From: Nematostella vectensis
Lineage: Eukaryota > Cnidaria > Anthozoa > Actiniaria > Edwardsiidae
Length of the DNA: 64,000 bases
NCBI RefSeq assembly: GCF_932526225.1
Contig: NC_064040.1
Span: 1 to 64,000 of the forward strand
Direction: 5' to 3'
Shown here: piece after piece, positions 11,422-24,329 of the stretch
How the letters are laid out: each line of letters begins with the position of its first letter
Numbering within the stretch: position 1 is the first letter of the stretch
Notes under the pieces: generated by a model
The model's database searches: none
What the model saw: only the letters and a program-made list of their open reading frames with translations
What the model was told of the DNA's origin: nothing
Position numbers and translations under genes: made by a program

Positions 11422-11674
11422 CTTGGATTTGATCCGTAAGAGAAACGCAGAAGGCCGTTTCCCGCGTTACTTGGAGCATATAATAATATAAGCTGGCAGA
11501 CTCAAGAGCACTGGCACTATAAACCATAAATGTGTGTACTCGTCTCGTCTCAAAAAAATTTTACAATTCTTTAAGAATTGTTGTTGGAAAGGTCGAGGCA
11601 TGCCGTCTTGGGTCGGCGGTAGCGGAAATCGACTCACAATTTTGCTAAAAAAAAGTTTGCTTTGATTTGTCTAG

Positions 11675-13559
11675 AGTGCCAAGGCTAGGGAGAGCAGGAA
11701 TCTGCTGTCGATCGCGCTTTTCGTATTGATACCTCCTTCCAGAGGACAAGAGATCCGGACACTGCGAATTGCCCCGTCCGGTGACAGAGAACACGTCCAG
11801 GGACTGAATTCATTAGTCTTGAATTCAGATGGCACCCTCATGTTCAGATTCGAGGATTACAAAACATGTGGCTCTCATGGGGTTGATGTCACAAATTTGC
11901 CAGTAAGTCTTTCATTTGTGATTTATCCTTTATTTTGACATGTGCTTGTAGATTGCGTGACAACAGCATATGGGAAAACACGATTATTTGTTTAAACTAT
12001 AATAAAGTAACCATTTAATCTTCTTCTTATCACAAATGGAATTTTATGTGTGCTACTACTGTTTTCACATATTTTCTACTTAAATACTCTGTGTAGACTC
12101 CGTGACGTGATCATATTAGATGACTCTCTTTTTTTTTTCACTTTCAGGAAGATCACAGATTGAACGTCATCATAAGGGAATATCTGGACAAATACAGAGA
12201 TATTCTTCTCGACGCCTCTGACGATGGCACAACCAACAATTTTCTTCTCCTGGTAAGTTATGACTCTTCAGTTTCCAATTATATTTCTTCAAAGGGCTCA
12301 CTGATCTTCTTGGAACTAGTGATTGTTGGATAGAACATGGGACCCTAACCCTAACCCTAACCCTAACCCTAATTCTTATAAGGTTGCAAATTATCTTTCT
12401 AAAGTAATCCAGCGAAATAGTCATCTTTGAAAAGTTATCTCAACCAATTGTCTCACCCCAACAAGACATTTTGTACATCATCACTCATCCCAGGAAAGGT
12501 TATACTCTCATTACAATCCTAGGAAGGGTTAGTTTTGGTGGTGAATTAATATTTTGAACATCTTAACAATCCTACATAGGGTGACTATGAAAGCATTTAA
12601 AACAACTACTATCCCTTTGTGGGGTCATTTTATAACCCCCTAATTTGGGGGGAGGGGGGGAGGGGGGGGGTTACATGGAAAAAACATTGCATTTGAATTG
12701 ATATTGAATTGATGAGTGATTCTTTACTTCTTTTTGTTTTTAGACAGATAAAGGAAAACCCTTTAGTGGTCCAGCATTCTCAACCCACATGAAGTCTGTC
12801 TTTTACCACCTAACAGGAGTGAGTGTCAACTTGCACCTTCTGAGAAGCTCCTTCGTGACTTATTGTTATGGGGACAGGTGAGAATTCCATGCTAAGTAGA
12901 TGAAATTGCAGACTATTATCACTCACTCCCCCACAAGACTCTGGACGGCACCATGCTGTGTTTATCAGCCATTTTCTTCACGAATAAAACGATTCTGTAA
13001 TGATAACTTAGAACTATTAGTAATTACACACCGCAAGCGAAATTCACAACCAGGACTTTCTTTCTTTTGTTTTATCAGCCAGTGCACCGACGCAATGAAA
13101 GACAGTTTGGCGTCGGCCTTGAGACACACAAGGAAGCAAGCTCAACTCACCTATGACCGTAGAAATTCCAGCGAAAAGAAGAGTTTGGCTGTCAGCCTTG
13201 CTTCAGAATTAGCAGAAAATACAATCGAGTCACTATCGGCTCAGCCGTCCGACAGAAATGCAGGGCTTGATAAAGGTAGCTGGGTTGCTCTCACAGTAGA
13301 AGGCAGCACTCTGGCAAATCCGAACATTCTGCTAGCTAGAATTCAGAACCTCATGCCCGGTAGAAAGGCTTCGCTACTGTGGTTCAAGGCCACTGCGGAA
13401 AAAGGCCTGTACGCTTTTCACTACGATGAAGCCAGCTGGATAGAAAGCTTAGATGCCTTAGTTCCCGTCCAAGTGAAAGAGATTAAAAACTCTCCCGGCC
13501 TCTACAAATTGACCACATCATTGAAAAAAATACACAGGGCGGTCTTAGGGAACAACTGA
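11675..13559 (+). pseudogene. Tyrosine recombinase exons 6-9 spanning telomeric tract 1
   Basis: Exons 6 (11675-11902), 7 (12148-12252), 8 (12744-12877) and 9 (13079-13559) have exactly the same lengths (228, 105, 134, 481 nt) and splice sites as the fuller copy. All six catalytic residues are encoded and no stop interrupts them. Exons 1-5, with the start codon and core-binding domain, are missing because the 4.25-kb segment with the minus-strand gene sits upstream. The catalytic half could be expressed only with an unseen upstream exon or promoter. I treat it as an N-terminally truncated copy with an intact catalytic domain. Confidence 0.8.
12343..12372. repeat. Interstitial telomeric tract 1 (5 repeats)
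   Basis: Five perfect CCCTAA repeats between ...CATGGGA on the left and TTCTTATAAGG on the right. It has the same orientation as the terminal telomere and lies within the intron between YR exons 7 and 8. Confidence 0.97.
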
Positions 13560-13645
13560 TAACATACTGTGAAGGACTGTGGATAGTGATTTGATGAGGA
13601 TGCATTCTGTTTGGTTACCTGGAAGGAAAAGTGATAATCCTTACC

Positions 13646-13692
<47 letters not shown>

Positions 13693-13737
13693 GTCATTAT
13701 CATTATCATTATCATTATCATTATCATTATCATTATC

Positions 13738-13770
<33 letters not shown>

Positions 13771-14216
13771 GTAGTTATAGGCCATTCTTTGAATCTAGAG
13801 ACTATCCATTACAATGGTGGAGCAAAAAAATACAGTGTGGTTCAAGGCCACTGCGGAAAAAGGCCTGTACGCTTTTCACTACGATGAAGCCAGCTGGATA
13901 GAAAGCTTAGATGCCTTAGTTCCCGTCCAAGTGAAAGAGATTAAAAACTCTCCCGGCCTCTACAAATTGACCACATCATTGAAAAAAATACACAGGGCGG
14001 TCTTAGGGAACAACTGATAACATACTGTGAAGGACTGTGGATAGTGATTTGATGAGGATGCATTCTGTTTGGTTACCTGGAAGGAAAAGTGATAATCCTT
14101 ACCTTATTATTATTATTATTATTATTATCATCATTATCATTATCATTATCATTATCATTATCATTATCATTATCATTATCATTATCATTATCATTATCAT
14201 TATCATTATCATTATC

Positions 14217-14249
<33 letters not shown>

Positions 14250-14583
14250 GTAGTGATAGGCCATTCTTTGAATCTAGAGACTATCCATTACAATGGTGGA
14301 GCAAAAAAATACAGTGTGGTTCAAGGCCACTGCGGAAAAAGGCCTGTACGCTTTTCACTACGATGAAGCCAGCTGGATAGAAAGCTTAGATGCCTTAGTT
14401 CCCGTCCAAGTGAAAAGAGATTAAAAACTCTCCCGGCCTCTACAAATTGACCACATCATTGAAAAAAATACACAGGGCGGTCTTAGGGAACAACTGATAA
14501 CATACTGTGAAGGACTGTGGATAGTGATTTGATGAGGATGCATTCTGTTTGGTTACCTGGAAGGAAAAGTGATAATCCTTACC

Positions 14584-14671
<88 letters not shown>

Positions 14672-14794
14672 ATGTACAAATAATCTCTCAGAAGAATAAA
14701 CATGTTTGTCAAGAAGCTCGAATATCAGAGTATTGATAGGCCATTCTTTGAATCTAGAGACTATCCATTACAAAGGTGGAGCAAAAATACAGTG
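13378..14794 (+). repeat. Tandem duplication of the YR gene end, three copies (unit 2)
   Basis: Starts at 13378, 13836 and 14315 give periods of 458 and 479 bp; the difference is microsatellite length (13646-13771, 14102-14250, 14582-14670). The middle copy keeps an open frame to the family stop (13814-14017, 67 codons). The last copy carries the same extra A as in unit 1. Confidence 0.85.
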
Positions 14795-14846
14795 ATTGTA
14801 TCATCTGAAAAAAACAATAGGGCCCCACCCAAACCTCCATAAATTG

Positions 14847-14860
14847 GTTGCCATGGCAAC
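14847..14860. promoter_or_regulatory. RFX-type X-box palindrome (unit 2)
   Basis: Same 14-bp palindrome at the same place relative to the 204-bp array as in unit 1. Confidence 0.6.
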
Positions 14861-14999
14861 ATACTCGAAAATAATCTGCGGACCCATGTCAATGTTGTAG
14901 CTGCCAAGTCTGGTGATGATAGCTATTTCTGTTTGGGAGATATAAGCAAAAACGGATTTACCCGCGTATAAGCCAGACTTATACCTACCCCCCGACCAG

Positions 15000-17724
15000 T
15001 CTCGATCTAACCTTCTCCCTTCACGCTAGGATCTCTGATTATTGCTTCATTGAGGTGATGACGTCACCACCACAGGTAACCCCCCTCCCCCACAGTGAGA
15101 ACAATAAGACCGTAAGGCATCTCGGAAGACACCTTACAGGCCACGCTAAAAACGACGCGTTGTCAAGGTGAAATCAAAGTCGGCTTCACGTGTGCACTAC
15201 CGCAAAATCGTCTCGATCTAACCTTCACGCTAGGATCTCTGATTATTGCTTCATTGAATTGATGACGTCACCACCCCAGGTAACCCCCCTCCCCCACAGT
15301 AAGAACAAAAAGACCGTAAGGCATCTCGGGAGACACCTCACGGGCCACGCTGAAAACAACGCGTTGTCAAGGTGAAATCAAAGTCGGCTTCACGTGTGCA
15401 CTACCTCAAGATCGTCACGATCTAACCTTCACGCTAAGATCTCTGATTATTGCTTTATTTAAGTGATGACGTCACCACCACAGGCAACCCCACCCCCCAC
15501 AGTAAGAACAATAAGTCCGTAAGGCATCTCGGGAGACACCTCACAGGCCACGCTAAAAACAACGCGTTGTCAAGGTGAAATCAAAGTCGGCTTCACGTGT
15601 GCACTACCTCAAGATCGTCTCGATCTAACCTTCACGCTAGGGTCTCTGATTATTGCTTCATTGAAGTGATGACGCCACCACCACAGGCAACCCCCCCCCC
15701 ACAGTGAGAACAATAAGACCGTAAGGCATCTCGGGAGACACTTCACAGGCAACGCTAAAAACGACGCGTTGTCAAGGTGAAATCAAAGTCGGCTTCACGT
15801 GTGCACTACCTCAAGATCGTCTCGATCTAACCTTCACGCTAGGGTCTCTGATTATTGCTTCATTAAAGTGATGACGCCACCACCACAGGCAACCCCCCCC
15901 CACAGTGAGAACAATAAGACCGTAAGTCATCTCGGGAGACACTTCACAGGCAACGCTAAAAACGACGCGTTGTCAAGGTGAAATCAAAGTCGGCTTCACG
16001 TGTGCACTACCGCAAAATCGTCTCGATCTAACCTTCACGCTAGGATCTCTGATTATTGCTTCATTGAATTGATGTCGTCACCACCCCAGGTAACCCCCCT
16101 CCCCCACAGTGAGAACAATAAGACCGTAAGGCATCTCGGAAGACACCTTACAGGCCACGCTAAAAACGACGCGTTGTCAAGGTGAAATCAAAGTCGGCTT
16201 CACGTGTGCACTACCGCAAAATCGTCTCGATCTAACCTTCACGCTAGGATCTCTGATTATTGCTTCATTGAAGTGATGACGTCACCACCACAGGCAACCT
16301 CCCCCCCCCACAGTGAGAACAATAAGACCGTAAGGCATCTCGGAAGACACCTTACAGGCCACGCTAAAAACGACGCGTTGTCAAGGTGAAATCAAAGTCG
16401 GCTTCACGTGTGCACTACCGCAAAATCGTCTCGATCTAACCTTCACGCTAGGATCTCTGATTATTGCTTCATTGAATTGATGACGTCACCACCCCAGGTA
16501 ACCCCCCTCCCCCACAGTGAGAACAATAAGACCGTAAGGCATCTCGGAAGACACCTTACAGGCCACGCTAAAAACGACGCGTTGTCAAGGTGAAATCAAA
16601 GTCGGCTTCACGTGTGCACTACCGCAAAATCGTCTCGATCTAACCTTCACGCTAGGATCTCTGATTATTGCTTTATTGAGGTGATGACGTCACCACCACA
16701 GGCAACCCCTCTCCCCCACAGTGAGAACAATAAGACCGTAAGGCATCTCGGAAGACACCTTACAGGCCACGCTAAAAACGACGCGTTGTCAAGGTGAAAT
16801 CAAAGTCGGCTTCACGTGTGCACTACCGCAAAATCGTCTCGATCTAACCTTCACGCTAGGATCTCTGATTATTGCTTCATTGAGGTGATGACGTCACCAC
16901 CACAGGCAACCCCTCTCCCCCACAGTGAGAACAATAAGACCGTAAGGCATCTCGGAAGACACCTTACAGGCCACGCTAAAAACGACGCGTTGTCAAGGTG
17001 AAATCAAAGTCGGCTTCACGTGTGCACTACCGCAAAATCGTCTCGATCTAACCTTCACGCTAGGATCTCTGATTATTGCTTCATTGAAGTGATGACGTCA
17101 CCACCACAGGCAACCCCCCTCCCCCACAGTGAGAACAATAAGACCGTAAGGCATCTCGGAAGACACCTTACAGGCCACGCTAAAAGCGACGCGTTGTCAA
17201 GGTGAAATCAAAGTCGGCTTCACGTGTGCACTACCGCAAAATCGTCTCGATCTAACCTTCACGCTAGGATCTCTGATTATTGCTTCATTGAGGTGATGAC
17301 GTCACCACCACAGGCAACCCCCCTCCCCCACAGTGAGAACAATAAGACCGTAAGGCATCTCGGAAGACACCTTACAGGCCACGCTCAAAACGACGCGTTG
17401 TCAAGGTGAAATCAAAGTCGGCTTCACGTGTGCACTACCGCAAAATCGTCTCGATCTAACCTTCACGCTAGGATCTCTGATTATTGCTTCATTGAGGTGA
17501 TGACGTCACCACCACAGGCAACCCCCCTCCCCCACAGTGAGAACAATAAGACAGTAAGGCATCTCGGAAGACACCTTACAGGCCACGCTCAAAACGACGC
17601 GTTGTCAAGGTGAAATCAAAGTCGGCTTCACGTGTGCACTACCGCAAAATCGTCTCGATCTAACCTTCACGCTAGGATCTCTGATTATTGCTTCATTGAA
17701 GTGATGACGTCACCACCACAGGCA
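15000..17724. repeat. About 204-bp tandem array (unit 2)
   Basis: About 13 copies with the same ends and a similar order of variant repeats as in unit 1, which fits expansion and loss by unequal exchange. CRE and E-box motifs recur; one copy has TGTCGTCA. Confidence 0.85.
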
Positions 17725-18067
17725 TACCGAACAGCTCCCACAGTAAGAACAATTTTGTTTCAGGTCATCGTTCTAAATATAAATTACCATCTCCTTGGCT
17801 ATCTCTATGCCGCGTTCGCCTAGTGTTTTAAACCATACATCGCGGTCAACAGCACCAAACCCTTACCCAATACAGTGTGATTGCCCAATGACGAGAATAC
17901 AACAGGGCACCCAACACGACGCAACAACCATATCTGATCTGCCCATGAATATGCATTATCTATTGTCAAGGACGCGCGCGTCATCGTCAAGTCACACTTG
18001 TTCGCGAGCCGTCTTAGTGCACACGATGGCAGGGCCAAATGAATTACCTGTACGTAGTTCTCGAAGG

Positions 18068-20320
18068 TTACTCGTAGTATTGCCTTCTACGTCGTAGTGA
18101 GCGATGAATTTGCTGACGATATCTCTGTAATCTGCACACAGAAGGGTTAATAAACCTACCTTCAATGGAGAATCCCCCGCGCTTTTGTGATATGCTTTCC
18201 TGGAACTTTTCCATTAGAACTTCATTAGTGTAATAGTTCACCGTTGGAAAAGCATAACCGCTTTCTAGCGCTCTCTCGGCCATCTCAAAGCGACGAAGCG
18301 TTGCTGTCGAGTCGCCCAGTCTTGCGTCGTAGACTCCGCGTACATCTACAAGAAATCTATCAAAAATATCTACTCCAAATACATCTAACAAGACACATGC
18401 ATGCTCAAATGGCGTACCTTGTCGTAAATGCTCCAATTGAGACTCTAGAAAATCCCTACCTTTTGACCAAAAGATCTGTGGTACTGTGTCTTGAGGTTTT
18501 GGCGCTTCCTGCGTGTCGTATCCCACAATGCGAGATCTCACCTGCTTACCCGTGATGTCTGGAGAGCCTTTGAGACCAAAGAATGGCTTGAACGGCTCCC
18601 AAAGAATATCAGCTGTCTCGTCATCTGTCAGGTCTCTCTTGTTGTCAAGAAATCCATGGATTGCTCTGACATCAGAGAGAGGAAGGCCGTCCCCATCCCC
18701 GACTCTCTGTGGAAACTGAATACTGATACGAAGATAATATGCATACTGACCTTTCTGGGCCTCCAGGATGTTATCGGGAAAAGGTCTGTTTTCTACCGAT
18801 AACTTATCTAGCACTTGTGAAATGAATGGGAGAAATCTGATAGCTTCTACCCACCTGAGCTGGACTCGTGACAGCACGGGATAACGATGGACTGCCCAGC
18901 TAACACGCAATATTTCCTTAGCGTATGCAACGCTCAAGTCTGGAATCGGCTTACCTGGACCAAACAAATCGTTGGCTATACAATACGTGTGACGACCGTG
19001 TGTGTTACTTATGATTTCAATCTGTTTGGCAATCTCTAAATGTTGCCTAAGTCCAAACCTGCCATCGTGCTTCTTGATGTTGCCGATCATGCTGGACATA
19101 TTACTTATCATCATGCGCTCGTCTTCAGAATAAGCGCTCAACCTAAGAGATGGCCTCCACGACAAATGCTCAACAAAGCCTGTAAATTGTAAACTTGAAA
19201 CAAAATTTATTAGATCGTCAATTGAATCACCTCCAGCCTTATCAACTACCGGTCCAGGAACTACAATACTCCTGCTATGATGGTCTTGATTAGCATCTAC
19301 GCTTGTCCTTGGGCGTTTACGCGTAGGTGCTTCACCATGGTCAGAAGGGCCTGATCCCACGTCTGATTCGTCATCTGAGTCATCCATTGCTATATGTAGA
19401 ATCAACATATAAAGCGTCAGTTCAGACGTTCTTAGCGCGCCAGTGCTGGTGTTTATAGAACAGTGCTCGATACACAGGTGTAGGGCGGGTAATATGTGAT
19501 TTTCCCCTGATGAGTCTTACCCACATATCCAACAATTATGTATAAACATGAAGCATTAATATGAGCTATGAATACCTAGAATACCTTCTGTGTCTTCAGT
19601 TGCACTTGCAGTACTCGTAGCAGTTGCCTGAATTAATATAGTGATTATAATTAATAATAATAATGATGATGATTATGTTGATGATGATGATAATAAATTA
19701 CAATAAATTATTACCTGACCCATCATAGATGATTGGAAATCTTGAACAGTATTCCGTTCCGGAGTTTCTAAATGTTTCTTCAGAGTGGACAGCAAATATC
19801 TTGCTTCCAAATTTCGTAGCAATGTAGTATTAATACGTAAAAGGGTGTCCTGCTCAAAATCTAAGAGAGACATTAGTATTGAATTGCCGCCATACATCGC
19901 GACAATTGTGAACTGGTACTCTAAGTAAAGTTTTAAAGCACTTGTATTTCTAAATGATCCCGCCACTTGCAGCCAAAATGAAATGTTTGCCCGGTTACCT
20001 GAAAAATTACTATAAATATATTCTATTCCAACACAGTACTGATGTCTTGCAGCAGCAAACACTGGGACCTGAGAATGTGGCAAAGGAGACACCAAATCTG
20101 CGTCAATATTCTGACGCTTAAAGATAGCAATACCTACCAAAAGTTCCGTGCTTTTATCTTTGCACAAAACAATTAATCTGCCCTCGTTGGGGTTTGAATA
20201 CAATTCGTCGACAACTTTTCGGTATGCTGGGACACTGATTCTGAGGCCTGTAGCCTCTCTTGCATCCAAAAGATTGTAGAGATCTTCTCTTGGTTCACCA
20301 GGGACACTGTTGTGAATCAC
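18068..20320 (-). CDS. Unrecognised minus-strand gene, unit 2 copy with 66-bp deletion
   Basis: Second copy of the unit 1 minus-strand gene, almost identical over its last three exons (19998-19715, 19627-19585, 19389-18068). A 66-bp deletion near 20035 removes the end of the first modelled exon and the intron donor, leaving the intron remnant fused in frame with both exons. The product would lose about 14 residues and gain intron-derived ones. Two substitutions change residues (E to K near 18640, P to S near 19789). Whether it is still functional is unknown. Confidence 0.5.
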
Positions 20321-20496
20321 CTATGAAAAAGCGCACATTTGTATGGTCAATACTTTCAGTTGCTAAGACAATCTGCCCATACCGCGAGGGCCAAATATCG
20401 TATTTTATTTAAATTAATGTCGTGAGATTCTCTTTACGTACGGCACGTTCTCCCAGGCTCATATATAATCAGCATATTCAAGGAGTATATATAGTA

Positions 20497-20689
20497 TTTT
20501 AGTATAAATCTACTCGCATACTATCACAAATCCTGCCATTTGATTGGCTCCCATACTCACTATCTATTGAGCGAAGCGATAGATAGCGAGTAGCGAAAAA
20601 AACGGCGTTTTTCACAAAAACAACATGAATTGTTATTAAAATCATCGTCAGCTATTTGAAGGTAGTATGTGAGTGGATTTATACTAAAA
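20497..20689. mobile_element. Inverted-repeat element in long unit 2 (MITE-like)
   Basis: Copy of the element at 9862-10054, inherited with the long-class segment. Confidence 0.5.
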
Positions 20690-20710
20690 CAATTAGACTA
20701 CTCGTTTTCG

Positions 20711-20775
20711 TTTTCTATGAGTCAAATAGGGGCGAGGCTACGCGCCTCGTTCACTTTCTATTGACTCATAGAAAA
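20711..20775. repeat. 65-bp hairpin with AP-1-like arms (unit 2)
   Basis: Identical arrangement to 10076-10140. Confidence 0.6.
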
Positions 20776-21900
20776 CTCATATATAGGGGTCCGGGGGTAT
20801 ACTCCACCGTGAAATGTTTGTCATTATTGTTAAAAGCTAAATAGCATGATTAAAGCCCCGTTATGCCACCAGAAATCTTGTTTGTATATCTTTTCATACT
20901 ACCAATCTGAAAAGTTAGTGGGGGGACATGAATGCAAATTCGAAAAATTAAAACTTCAAACGGCATGAAAGTTCAGGCAAGAAGCGTATCATATTCATAT
21001 CTTTATTAGGGGGTCTGGGGCTCTCCCCAGAAAATTTTGAAATTCAAGACTTTTAGGAGGCTCCGAAATAGAATAAAAAGGAATTACCTTTCCAGATATT
21101 TGGGCTTCCTTTGGAAAATGTTAGCTGGGCGGGAAAGTGTTGTTTGTTTGCTGCCATTACCGAGAGGGAATATTTCAGGTCCTAAATTTCGGAATTTCAA
21201 TCCAATTAGGAGATCTATAAAATAGCTATCTAAAATAGCTATCTTCAAAGGTTCTTTTATACAAGAATTTTTCTTGATAAAGTGCTGATCTCCATCAAAA
21301 ACACAGGCCGTATGAAGGATCTACTCGAGGTAAGAAATGATTCCTTCAAGTCGCTTCATAATCGCTTGATTATATGAGAAGAGTGATATAGGTGATAATA
21401 ATATAAGTAATTGTGTTCTGCATATTCTATATTCCTGTTATCTACCGAGATTACGGCATTGTGAAGTTGTTTGAAGACATCAAAATGTCGCCTTTGCGAC
21501 CTGATCACGCTGAATAAAATGCTTCAATTAAACTTTCTGTTTTCCAAAAACGTTGTTCATTCTATAGGTAGATTACTTACCGACAACTTGAAAGGTGAGA
21601 AATCTGAATCATTTATAAGTGATAACATCGCTCAATATTGTAGAAATGATAATTCTCGGTATATGTTCTCGACAATAAGATTGATTTGAAGCTATCCTAA
21701 GTATGGCATTTATTTTCTTATTTTGGAAACTGTTATGACAACAGCGATTATTGTCCAATAAGGTTAGGCTGTCACCTTTTCTCGAGCTGATTATAAAATA
21801 TCCATACATTTACTGTATTCTCCCGCATTAAACTCTTTTTTTAAAAGGAATCTTTTTTATGAGAACGTCCAGCCTGAGATATCATCAAATTTTCCGCACC

Positions 21901-22056
21901 TTAGGAATATAATAATCTCTTCTGTAGCACACGTGGCCAATTAGCATAATCTCCGTGGATAAATCCACGGAGATTCTTATCATGAAAAGTGATTGGCTGA
22001 TTGGTACACGCGCTCTTATTGGTGGGATTTGACACTTTAACTAACTCGACCGCCAT
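21901..22056 (-). CDS. Small ORF, unit 2 copy
   Basis: Copy of the 51-codon frame at 11266-11421 with the same start context and stop. Its conservation reflects the near identity of the two long units and is not independent evidence of coding. Confidence 0.22.
   Translation of the reverse strand: MAVELVKVSNPTNKSACTNQPITFHDKNLRGFIHGDYANWPRVLQKRLLYS
21948..21975. repeat. Perfect 12-bp stem hairpin (unit 2)
   Basis: Same 12-bp stem and TAAA loop as at 11313-11340. Confidence 0.6.
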
Positions 22057-22309
22057 CTTGGATTTGATCCGTAAGAGAAACGCAGAAGGCCGTTTCCCGC
22101 GTTACTTGGAGCATATAATAATATAAGCTGGCAGACTCAAGAGCACTGGCACTATAAACCATAAATGTGTGTACTCGTCTCGTCTCAAAAAAATTTTACA
22201 ATTCTTTAAGAATTGTTGTTGGAAAGGTCGAGGCATGCCGTCTTGGGTCGGCGGTAGCGGAACTCGACTCACAATTTTGCTAAAAAAAAGTTTGCTTTGA
22301 TTTGTCTAG

Positions 22310-24191
22310 AGTGCCAAGGCTAGGGAGAGCAGGAATCTGCTGTCGATCGCGCTTTTCGTATTGATACCTCCTTCCAGAGGACAAGAGATCCGGACACTGC
22401 GAATTGCCCCGTCCGGTGACAGAGAACACGTCCAGGGACTGAATTCATTAGTCTTGAATTCAGATGGCACCCTCATGTTCAGATTCGAGGATTACAAAAC
22501 ATGTGGCTCTCATGGGGTTGATGTCACAAATTTGCCAGTAAGTCTTTCATTTGTGATTTATCCTTTATTTTGACATGTGCTTGTAGATTGCGTGACAACA
22601 GCATATGGGAAAACACGATTATTTGTTTAAACTATAATAAAGTAACCATTTAATCTTCTTCTTATCACAAATGGAATTTTATGTGTGCTACTACTGTTTT
22701 CACATATTTTCTACTTAAATACTCTGTGTAGACTCCGTGACGTGATCATATTAGATGACTCTCTTTTTTTTTTCACTTTCAGGAAGATCACAGATTGAAC
22801 GTCATCATAAGGGAATATCTGGACAAATACAGAGATATTCTTCTCGACGCCTCTGACGATGGCACAACCAACAATTTTCTTCTCCTGGTAAGTTATGACT
22901 CTTCAGTTTCCAATTATATTTCTTCAAAGGGCTCACTGATCTTCTTGGAACTAGTGATTGTTGGATAGAACATGGGACCCTAACCCTAACCCTAACCCTA
23001 ACCCTAATTCTTATAAGGTTGCAAATTATCTTTCTAAAGTAATCCAGCGAAATAGTCATCTTTGAAAAGTTATCTCAACCAATTGTCTCACCCCAACAAG
23101 ACATTTTGTACATCATCACTCATCCCAGGAAAGGTTATACTCTCATTACAATCCTAGGAAGGGTTAGTTTTGGTGGTGAATTAATATTTTGAACATCTAA
23201 CAATCCTACATAGGGTGACTATGAAAGCATTTAAAACAACTACTATCCCTTTGTGGGGTCATTTTATAACCCCCTAATTTGGGGGGAGGGGGGGAGGGGG
23301 GGTTACATGGAAAAAACATTGCATTTGAATTGATATTGAATTGATGAGTGATTCTTTACTTCTTTTTGTTTTTAGACAGATAAAGGAAAACCCTTTAGTG
23401 GTCCAGCATTCTCAACCCACATGAAGTCTGTCTTTTACCACCTAACAGGAGTGAGTGTCAACTTGCACCTTCTGAGAAGCTCCTTCGTGACTTATTGTTA
23501 TGGGGACAGGTGAGAATTCCATGCTAAGTAGATGAAATTGCAGACTATTATCACTCACTCCCCCACAAGACTCTGGACGGCACCATGCTGTGTTTATCAG
23601 CCATTTTCTTCACGAATAAAACGATTCTGTAATGATAACTTAGAACTATTAGTAATTACACACCGCAAGCAAAATTCACAACCAGGACTTTCTTTCTTTT
23701 GTTTTATCAGCCAGTGCACCGACGCAATGAAAGACAGTTTGGCGTCGGCCTTGAGACACACAAGGAAGCAAGCTCAACTCACCTATGACCGTAGAAATTC
23801 CAGCGAAAAGAAGAGTTTGGCTGTCAGCCTTGCTTCAGAATTAGCAGAAAATACAATTGAGTCACTATCAGCTCAGCCGTCCGACAGAAATGCAGGGCTT
23901 GATAAAGGTAGCTGGGTTGCTCTCACAGTAGAAGGCAGCACTCTGGCAAATCCGAACATTCTGCTAGCTAGAATTCAGAACCTCATGCCCGGTAGAAAGG
24001 CTTCGCTACTGTGGTTCAAGGCCACTGCGGAAAAAGGCCTGTACGCTTTTCACTACGATGAAGCCAGCTGGATAGAAAGCTTAGATGCCTTAGTTCCCGT
24101 CCAAGTGAAAGAGATTAAAAACTCTCCCGGCCTCTACAAATTGACCACATCATTGAAAAAAATACACAGGGCGGTCTTAGGGAACAACTGA
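22310..24191 (+). pseudogene. Tyrosine recombinase exons 6-9 spanning telomeric tract 2
   Basis: Exons 6 (22310-22537), 7 (22783-22887), 8 (23376-23509) and 9 (23711-24191) repeat the pattern seen at tract 1. Exon lengths are identical and catalytic residues intact. Exon 9 here is the intact version used to infer the 545-aa full length: 1,157 nt from exons 1-8 plus 481 nt gives 546 codons with the stop. As in the unit 1/2 copy, exons 1-5 are absent upstream. Confidence 0.8.
22978..23007. repeat. Interstitial telomeric tract 2 (5 repeats)
   Basis: Five perfect CCCTAA repeats with the same flanks as tract 1, again in intron 7 of the YR gene. Confidence 0.97.
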
Positions 24192-24286
24192 TAACATACT
24201 GTGAAGGACTGTGGATAGTGATTTGATGAGGATGCATTCTGTTTGGTTACCTGGAAGGAAAAGTGATAATCCTTACCTTATTATTA

Positions 24287-24329
<43 letters not shown>

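Larger units (their letters stand above)
7330..11580. other. Long-class specific segment (unit 1)
   Basis: Comparing unit 1 with unit 3, homology stops at 7329, within ATGGC of the YR start codon, and resumes at about 11581 (TTGTTGGAAAGG), in the intron before exon 6. The segment holds the minus-strand gene, two hairpins near 9.9-10.1 kb, a perfect palindrome at 11313 and otherwise AT-rich DNA. From 9690 to 11260 I see no supported gene. The unit 2 counterpart is about 18031-22215. Confidence 0.75.
1475..12342 (+). repeat. Subtelomeric unit 1 (long class)
   Basis: First tandem unit, bounded by the telomere on the left and a 5-repeat TTAGGG tract on the right. Order: intron part with a G-run, YR exons 8-9, duplicated gene end with ATT/ATC microsatellites, X-box, 204-bp array, a leader ending at an ATG (7325), a 4.25-kb segment with a minus-strand gene (about 7330-11580), then YR exons 6-7. 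It is nearly identical to unit 2. The differences are array copy numbers, a few substitutions and a 66-bp deletion in unit 2. It could be an integrated mobile element or a recombination-amplified gene unit. Confidence 0.85.
12373..22977 (+). repeat. Subtelomeric unit 2 (long class)
   Basis: Second long-class unit with the same order of parts as unit 1. Its gene end is present in three copies instead of two. Its 204-bp array is shorter (about 13 copies against about 16). The minus-strand gene carries a 66-bp deletion that removes an exon-intron boundary. It ends ...CATGGGA before the next telomeric tract. Confidence 0.85.

Noticed and set aside
12170-12424. Minus-strand frames with Arg-Val repeats over telomeric tracts (also 22805, 28825)
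   Set aside because: The RV repeat is a reading of TTAGGG in one frame, and the flanks overlap true recombinase exon 7 on the other strand.
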